A DNA stretch of 64,000 nt from Aeromonas tecta (GTDB lineage: Bacteria > Pseudomonadota > Gammaproteobacteria > Enterobacterales > Aeromonadaceae). Positions 59,585-64,000 of the stretch are shown here, one piece after another (position 1 is the first letter of the stretch; every line of letters starts with the position of its first letter). The notes under the pieces are model-generated. The model did no database searches, was not told the origin of the DNA, and saw nothing but the letters and a program-made list of their open reading frames with translations. The position numbers and the translations under genes were made by a program. The stretch spans positions 62,714 to 126,713 of the forward strand of contig NZ_CDCA01000020.1 of assembly GCF_000820185.1 (NCBI RefSeq), in the 5' to 3' direction.

Positions 59585-59986
59585 GTGCCCAATATTCCTG
59601 ATCTTGCATGCGCATTCATCGACAACTTGACTCTGATTTCTCCCCCTCCCAGTGCAATTTGGCTTATAGGCTCATACGCCAATGATCGTGCCACTCTCAA
59701 TTCAGATGTTGACCTGTTGGTTTTCGGGTCAGAGGCATTCCTCAACAGCCTAAAGCACCAAATTCCGGAATCACGAGATATAGACTGCTTTGTCGTCTTT
59801 AACGGTGTCGATTTTCGTAACCCCTGGCGACAGGATAGACAGGGCTCACTTAACAGATGGGAGTGGAAATGCGAGTCTGAGCGACTCAGCACATACAAAG
59901 GAACCTCATTTACTAAAAGTGATGATGAAGATGAGGCATACGTGGAAGAACGCATTGAACGTGCCGTTCTACTTTGGCCCATCTGA
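59585..59986 (+). CDS. Nucleotidyltransferase-fold protein (MNT-like)
   Basis: 133 residues from GTG 59585 with GGAGATAGC upstream. The pol-beta superfamily core is clear: GSYANDRATLNSDVDLLVFG, i.e. GSxA..T..SDxDLLV, with a third carboxylate likely in DIDCFVVFNG. It is AT-richer than the early genes and starts the cargo region. MNT-type proteins are often antitoxins that AMPylate a HEPN toxin, but no HEPN gene is adjacent, so here it may act alone. It faces the umuDC genes tail to tail. Confidence 0.8.
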   Translation: MPNIPDLACAFIDNLTLISPPPSAIWLIGSYANDRATLNSDVDLLVFGSEAFLNSLKHQIPESRDIDCFVVFNGVDFRNPWRQDRQGSLNRWEWKCESERLSTYKGTSFTKSDDEDEAYVEERIERAVLLWPI

Positions 59987-60020
59987 ACCTTTAGATGCAA
60001 TAAAGTTCAATGTCTTGTTC

Positions 60021-61298
60021 TTACTTCACCACCGGCAGCTCGCCGAGCTCGGTGGTATAGCGGGGGCTTAACTGCTCCCGCTTCATCATCCACTCCTTGG
60101 TGTCTCGTCCGCGGGCCGCGAAGTAGACCTTCCCCAACCGCCCCTGGTTGATCTTGTCGATGACCTGCATCAGCGCCTCGCTGCGCGGGGATTGCTGCTG
60201 TGCGGCGAACAGGTCGCCCTGCTGCATGCTGGCGGGGGTGAAGTCGGCCAGCATGACGCCCCCTTTCTGGTAACGCTGCTCGGCGCGCCAAATGCGGGGG
60301 AGCAATTCCGGGATCAAGGCCAGCAAGGCCCGAGTGTCATGAGTGGGCATCGCCAACTTGGTGCTCACCTGGTTGCCGTAATAGGGCTCCCGGTCGCTGA
60401 ACGGGCTGGTGCGAATGAACAGAGTCACATGCCGGCAGCACATCCCCTCCCCCCGCAGCTTCTCGGCGGCGCGCTCCATGTAGCCGGCCAGCGCCTGGTG
60501 CATGGGGCCGATCTGGGTGATGCGCTCCCCGAAGGAGCGTGAGCAGATAATCTGCTGCTTGGCCTGGGCCTCTTGCTCCAGTTCGGCGCAGGGGATCCCT
60601 CGTAACTCCTGCACGGTGCGCTCGACCACCACGCCATACCGACGCCGCAAGCTCTTGGGATCGGCCGCCACCAGGTCGGCCACTGTCTTGATGCCCTGAG
60701 CCTCCAGCTTGGCGGTGAGCCGCCGGCCAATACCCCATATCTCGTCCACCGAGGTGATGGCCATCAGCTTGGCGCGGCGCCCTTCGTCCCGCAGATCGAC
60801 CACCCCACCGGTGGCTGGCCACTTCTTGGCGGCGTAGTTGGCGAGCTTGGCCAGGGTCTTGGTCGGGGCGATGCCCACCCCGACGGTGAGCCCTGTCCAC
60901 TGCTGCACCCGCTCGCGGACTTGGCGGCCATAGGCCACCAGATCACCGGCCCAGGACTCGCTCAGTTCGATAAAGGCCTCGTCAATGCTGTAGACCTCCA
61001 CCGCCGGGGCCATCCCTTCCAGAATGCTCATCACCCGGTTCGACATGTCGCCATAGAGGGCGTAGTTGCTGGAGAACCAGATCCCGCCCATGGCCTCGAA
61101 GAACTGGCGGATCTGGAAGTACGGCACCCCCATCTTGATGCCTAGCGCCTTGGCCTCCACCGAACGGGCCACCACGCAGCCATCGTTGTTTGAGAGCACC
61201 ACGATGGGCCTCCCCTTGAGGTCGGGCCGAAACAGCCGCTCGCAACTGGCGTAGAAGTTGTTCACGTCGACCAGGGCGACGGTGCAGTGCTTGTTCAT
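60021..61298 (-). CDS. umuC: DNA polymerase V subunit UmuC
   Basis: A 425-residue Y-family polymerase. Catalytic carboxylates in [16 protein letters not shown] and [12 protein letters not shown], the finger [20 protein letters not shown], the HhH segment [20 protein letters not shown] and a C-terminal little finger. Full length. It overlaps umuD by four bases and shares its LexA-controlled promoter. It increases mutagenic bypass in lysogens under SOS stress. Confidence 0.95.
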   Translation of the reverse strand: MNKHCTVALVDVNNFYASCERLFRPDLKGRPIVVLSNNDGCVVARSVEAKALGIKMGVPYFQIRQFFEAMGGIWFSSNYALYGDMSNRVMSILEGMAPAVEVYSIDEAFIELSESWAGDLVAYGRQVRERVQQWTGLTVGVGIAPTKTLAKLANYAAKKWPATGGVVDLRDEGRRAKLMAITSVDEIWGIGRRLTAKLEAQGIKTVADLVAADPKSLRRRYGVVVERTVQELRGIPCAELEQEAQAKQQIICSRSFGERITQIGPMHQALAGYMERAAEKLRGEGMCCRHVTLFIRTSPFSDREPYYGNQVSTKLAMPTHDTRALLALIPELLPRIWRAEQRYQKGGVMLADFTPASMQQGDLFAAQQQSPRSEALMQVIDKINQGRLGKVYFAARGRDTKEWMMKREQLSPRYTTELGELPVVK

Positions 61299-61726
61299 GG
61301 GGTTGCCATCTTATGCACGACAAACGCCACTACCCCGAAAATCTCCAGCTCCTGCCCCTCACTGAAATGGATGGGCCGATAGGTCGGGTTACCCGGGAGC
61401 AGCGCCACCGTGGGTTCAAGCTGCAGCTTCTTCACCGTGAACTCGCCATCCACCGCGGCAACCACCACGCAGCCATGCAGCGCCTTGCGGCTGCGGTCCA
61501 CGACCAGCAGGTCGCCATCGCGGATCCCGTGGTCGACCATGCTGTCACCGGCCGCCCGCACGAAGTAGGTAGCCGCCGGGTGGGCAACACACAGCTGGTT
61601 GAGATCGATAGTCTGCTCGGTGTAGTCCTGCGCAGGCGACGGAAAACCGCAGGCTACCGGGGAGAGGAACAGGGGCAGCTCCAACAAGGGAGCATCTGGG
61701 GTGGGTTGAGCAAACATACGGGGCAT
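61295..61726 (-). CDS. umuD: UmuD, pol V accessory protein
   Basis: 143 residues from ATG 61726 (the frame to 61759 runs through the SOS box). S24 peptidase with the cleavage pair in [14 protein letters not shown] (C-G), the catalytic serine in [10 protein letters not shown] and lysine in EFTVKKLQ. RecA-stimulated self-cleavage yields UmuD' that pairs with UmuC. A near-consensus LexA box lies 8 bp upstream. Confidence 0.94.
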   Translation of the reverse strand: MPRMFAQPTPDAPLLELPLFLSPVACGFPSPAQDYTEQTIDLNQLCVAHPAATYFVRAAGDSMVDHGIRDGDLLVVDRSRKALHGCVVVAAVDGEFTVKKLQLEPTVALLPGNPTYRPIHFSEGQELEIFGVVAFVVHKMATP

Positions 61727-61733
61727 CTCGATT

Positions 61734-61753
61734 AACTGTATAAAAACACAGTA
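61734..61753 (-). promoter_or_regulatory. LexA (SOS) box of umuDC
   Basis: Minus strand TACTGTGTTTTTATACAGTT, matching the consensus TACTGT(AT-rich)ACAGTA at 15-16 of the key positions. It overlaps the expected umuD promoter, eight bases before the start. Confidence 0.9.
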
Positions 61754-62000
61754 TAGCAACCAACCCAGAGAGGATCACCGTTTAGCGTTTGGCTCCATCG
61801 ACCACTCACACAACCAACATTTACAGAAAGAAAAATATTACAAGAATTTAAATACCATATAAGATAGATTAATTCATGACCACATATTGAACAGTGCATT
61901 TAGGTTTGATATGAGAGTAAAATCAACTCTTCTTACTTAAAATTGAAATATAAAACTTAATTGAAAATAACAAAAAACATATTTTTTATTTGGGTGAAAT

Positions 62001-62579
62001 ATGAAAAAATATCTTTATCTTAGTGAGAAATGGTACTGTGAAGCGTGGGTAAATGGTGGTGAGATCCCAATAAAACTTGCAAGCACATATTTAAGTGATG
62101 AGCGTAATGGAATCCTAACTCCAGATGAGAACCTAATTCATAAAAGTGAATATCCGGTACCTAGCCTGATGCAATATGGAATTTTAATCCAAGGGGTTAA
62201 AAACTTTACAATAACGAACTCATACCATGGAACCCAGAGAATCCCTGATATTATTGGCGCTGATTATTATAAAGAAGATGGATTGATACTATCTTTTTGT
62301 AATGTATTTAACCCTGAGATAGCAAAACGAATGGGAAAAGTTGCATGCGTTGAAATACTCGACATAAACACATTAAAGGATATTATAAGCAAGCAATTAT
62401 CTTGCGATGTAATTGCGGATGATTGCAAATATACTAAAAACCACGAAAGAAATCACTTTCTCAAGTCAGTCAATGATGAATGGCAACATGAATATAGGTT
62501 GTTTTGGAAATTACTAGAAAATAAAAATGTAACATTACCACCTGATATAGCTAGAGTTGTGCCGTTGCCAGAAAAGTAA
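62001..62579 (+). CDS. AT-rich orphan protein in the prophage cargo region
   Basis: 192 residues; I do not recognise a named family. It begins MKKYLYLSEKWYCEAWVNGG and contains IPIKLASTYLSDERNGILTP, GADYYKEDGLILSFCN and NHERNHFLKSVNDEWQHEYR, all with the look of one soluble globular domain; no signal or membrane segment. Codon use and base composition are far AT-richer than the flanking phage genes, as is the 240-bp leader before it, so it is a recent import. It stands just before cos, where P2 carries tin and old, so an anti-phage or superinfection function is the first hypothesis. Confidence 0.82.
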   Translation: MKKYLYLSEKWYCEAWVNGGEIPIKLASTYLSDERNGILTPDENLIHKSEYPVPSLMQYGILIQGVKNFTITNSYHGTQRIPDIIGADYYKEDGLILSFCNVFNPEIAKRMGKVACVEILDINTLKDIISKQLSCDVIADDCKYTKNHERNHFLKSVNDEWQHEYRLFWKLLENKNVTLPPDIARVVPLPEK

Positions 62580-62741
62580 AGCACTGACAGAGAGACTACT
62601 AGGAGTGCGTGAAAGGAACTGACAGAAAGTGAAGGATCGGAAAGAGGATCTGAGGCTCGGCTCGCGGCCAGTGCTGGTGCAGGGCGCCATCGTCTGTCAC
62701 CAATCTTTCAAGTGCATGGAAATCGACACATAAAGTGGGCA

Positions 62742-62760
62742 GGCGAGGCGGGGTCCCGAT
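62742..62760 (+). other. cos-like packaging site
   Basis: GGCGAGGCGGGGTCCCGAT: its first 12 bases equal the first 12 of the 19-base P2 cohesive end (GGCGAGGCGGGG, from memory). It lies about 240 bp beyond the 3' end of the portal gene and after the tin/old-like cargo region, exactly the P2 position of cos. Confidence 0.75.
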
Positions 62761-62903
62761 TGCGCGCCAGCGGTGCTGGCAGGGGTCGGCAGGCGGCGCC
62801 TGCCGCTCTGGGACGATGCTCGAGAATCAGTGAGTATGCTGGGCGCTGTTAGCGGGTAGATGCGGTAGCGGAGCACTCAAGCCGCCAGATGAGATACAAA
62901 ACT

Positions 62904-62932
62904 AAGCCCCCTCAGATGAGGGGGCTTTTCTT
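62904..62932. terminator. Terminator between cos and portal gene
   Basis: AAGCCCCCTC / GAGGGGGCTT with a four-base loop and TTTTCTT on the plus strand; about 53 bp after the portal stop on the other strand. Confidence 0.8.
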
Positions 62933-62984
62933 ACGCCATACGACGCACACAAACTCCAAGCGCTTGGTGTAACTCTAGCCTCGC

Positions 62985-64000
62985 CTATTCCGCCTGTACT
63001 GTCAGATCTGACAGTCGGTAGGGGTTGAAGCGGATAATCTCTTCCCCTGCCCAGTCATTGAGCGCCAGCAGGCTGGCCTTGATGCTGTCGATCTCGTTGA
63101 TGTCGAACACCTGGGCGGCCTTGGTCACATCGCCGAAGCCGCCGGTACTGTTCGGCATCACCCCCATCAGCTGGGGCGGTACCCGGTGAGTCGCCAGCTG
63201 GTCATCCCGGCTCACGTTCTTGATGCTGAGAAAATCATCCTTGGCTGCCACCTCGGCCACCGGGATCAGCTTCACCCCGTCCTTGCTGCCGCCCGGGGTG
63301 TAGAGCAGCAGGTTGCGGAAGTTGCCGGGGCCCTTACTCTGGCGCAGCGCTTCTTTCAGCTTGGCGATATCCCCCTCGTTCTGCACCGCATCGGTGATGT
63401 GCATGATGAAGCCGGCATGGCTGCCGTTCTCGTAGTAGCGGCGGCGAAACAGGGTGGCCGACTCGTTGAGCAGGGTGGAGTTGAGCCCGCCGACATAGTC
63501 AGGGATGCCGTAGATCTCCTGGTTGATGTCGGCCTCCAATACATGGCCCACACGCCCCGCGGGCAGGGCCTGCTCCTGCCCTGGCTGGGCAATCCACCAA
63601 TAGGCATCCAGATCCAGTCCGCGCCGAGTGTACTTGGCGCGCAGATGGTCATAGCGCAGCACCCCACCGATCCGGTTCTGCACCGCCTGCAGGTAGCCGT
63701 TGCCGAAGATCAGATAGTCCAGCGCCAGCCCGGTGAAACTGGCCAGGTTCAGCTTCGGATGGGGGATGAAGCACGAACGCAGGATGTTGCGTTTCACCTG
63801 GATGGCCGAGGCATGGTGCACCCCGGCCCGATAGACCCGCGATAAACCATTGAGCGAGAGCGGCGGCTCATACCAACGGCCGTTGTGCATCGCCTCCAGA
63901 TAGTCGAACACCTCCCGCTGGGAGAGCACCGGTACCGGCTCACCAAAGCTGAACGCCTCGATGGCCTCGGCTCCGGGTTGTTGGGTCGCCGTCACCGGCG
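62985..64000 (-). CDS. Q: Phage portal protein (P2 gpQ-like), 5' end possibly outside the window
   Basis: At least 336 residues. AFSFGEPVPVLSQREVFDYL, NGRWYEPPLSLNGLSRVYRA, TRRGLDLDAYWWIAQPG and LNESATLFRRRYYENGSHAG follow P2 gpQ closely; the dodecameric portal sits at the head vertex and passes DNA. A GTG at 63995 could start translation, but relatives have about 15-20 more residues, so the true start is probably beyond 64000. It reads toward cos, with terminase and capsid genes expected on the other side. Confidence 0.93.
   Translation of the reverse strand, partial: PVTATQQPGAEAIEAFSFGEPVPVLSQREVFDYLEAMHNGRWYEPPLSLNGLSRVYRAGVHHASAIQVKRNILRSCFIPHPKLNLASFTGLALDYLIFGNGYLQAVQNRIGGVLRYDHLRAKYTRRGLDLDAYWWIAQPGQEQALPAGRVGHVLEADINQEIYGIPDYVGGLNSTLLNESATLFRRRYYENGSHAGFIMHITDAVQNEGDIAKLKEALRQSKGPGNFRNLLLYTPGGSKDGVKLIPVAEVAAKDDFLSIKNVSRDDQLATHRVPPQLMGVMPNSTGGFGDVTKAAQVFDINEIDSIKASLLALNDWAGEEIIRFNPYRLSDLTVQAE

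Larger units (their letters stand above)
62580..62984. other. cos region without genes
   Basis: 405 bp between the orphan gene and the portal gene. It holds the cos-like sequence, short inverted repeats such as GGCAGGCGGCGCCTGCC (62790-62806), a terminator and no gene. Confidence 0.6.

Overview
The window looks like a gammaproteobacterial chromosome, most probably Aeromonas. Reasons are the high GC content, the order radA / large PilZ gene / serB / ytjB / deoD-B-A-C / nupC (close to the Vibrio cholerae order as I recall it) and the close match of HU, Rsd, Zur and AmtB to gammaproteobacterial families. Species is not resolved. All assignments come from reading motifs; no database search was run.

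Positions 1-29950 are chromosomal backbone. This part holds a transporter tail, cheX-zur, an SDR/tautomerase/LysR cluster, dusA, hupA, rsd, two c-di-GMP (PilZ) proteins, radA, serB with a hydrolase, ytjB, a DUF3300/DUF2950 lipoprotein pair, the deoxynucleoside catabolic genes deoCABD with nupC and xapX, yjjV, a lone type IV pilin-like gene, a GNAT enzyme, an RlmD-type rRNA methyltransferase and amtB.

Positions about 29956-47938 are an integrative element resembling a P4-type phage satellite. Its integrase (46416-47624) lies beside a 53-bp 3' fragment of a tRNA-Leu(CAA) gene. Copies of TGGGGGTA sit at both ends and look like integrase arm sites. A minus-strand operon (AlpA, a winged-helix-like protein, AntA antirepressor, Icd-like protein, four small proteins, DUF927 helicase/primase) is chained by stop/start overlaps. 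It ends at an array of about 13 GTGGCTACA iterons that I read as a replication origin. The left part carries defence cargo: a type I restriction-modification operon hsdR-hsdM-hsdS whose last gene is a SIR2-domain protein fused to hsdS by a TAATG overlap, plus an unexplained two-gene unit with a PD-(D/E)XK-like protein.

Positions about 47886-64000 are the left part of a P2-like prophage in P2 gene order: att, integrase, a BRCT-domain extra gene, CI, Cro/Cox/CII/Ogr-like regulators, small early genes, a DNA cytosine methyltransferase, the HUH replication protein A, a variable cargo region (nucleotidyltransferase-fold protein, SOS-controlled umuDC, a very AT-rich orphan), a cos-like site and the portal gene reading toward it. 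The prophage continues beyond the right edge, where I predict the intact tRNA-Leu. Satellite and helper-like prophage thus sit head to tail at one tRNA gene.
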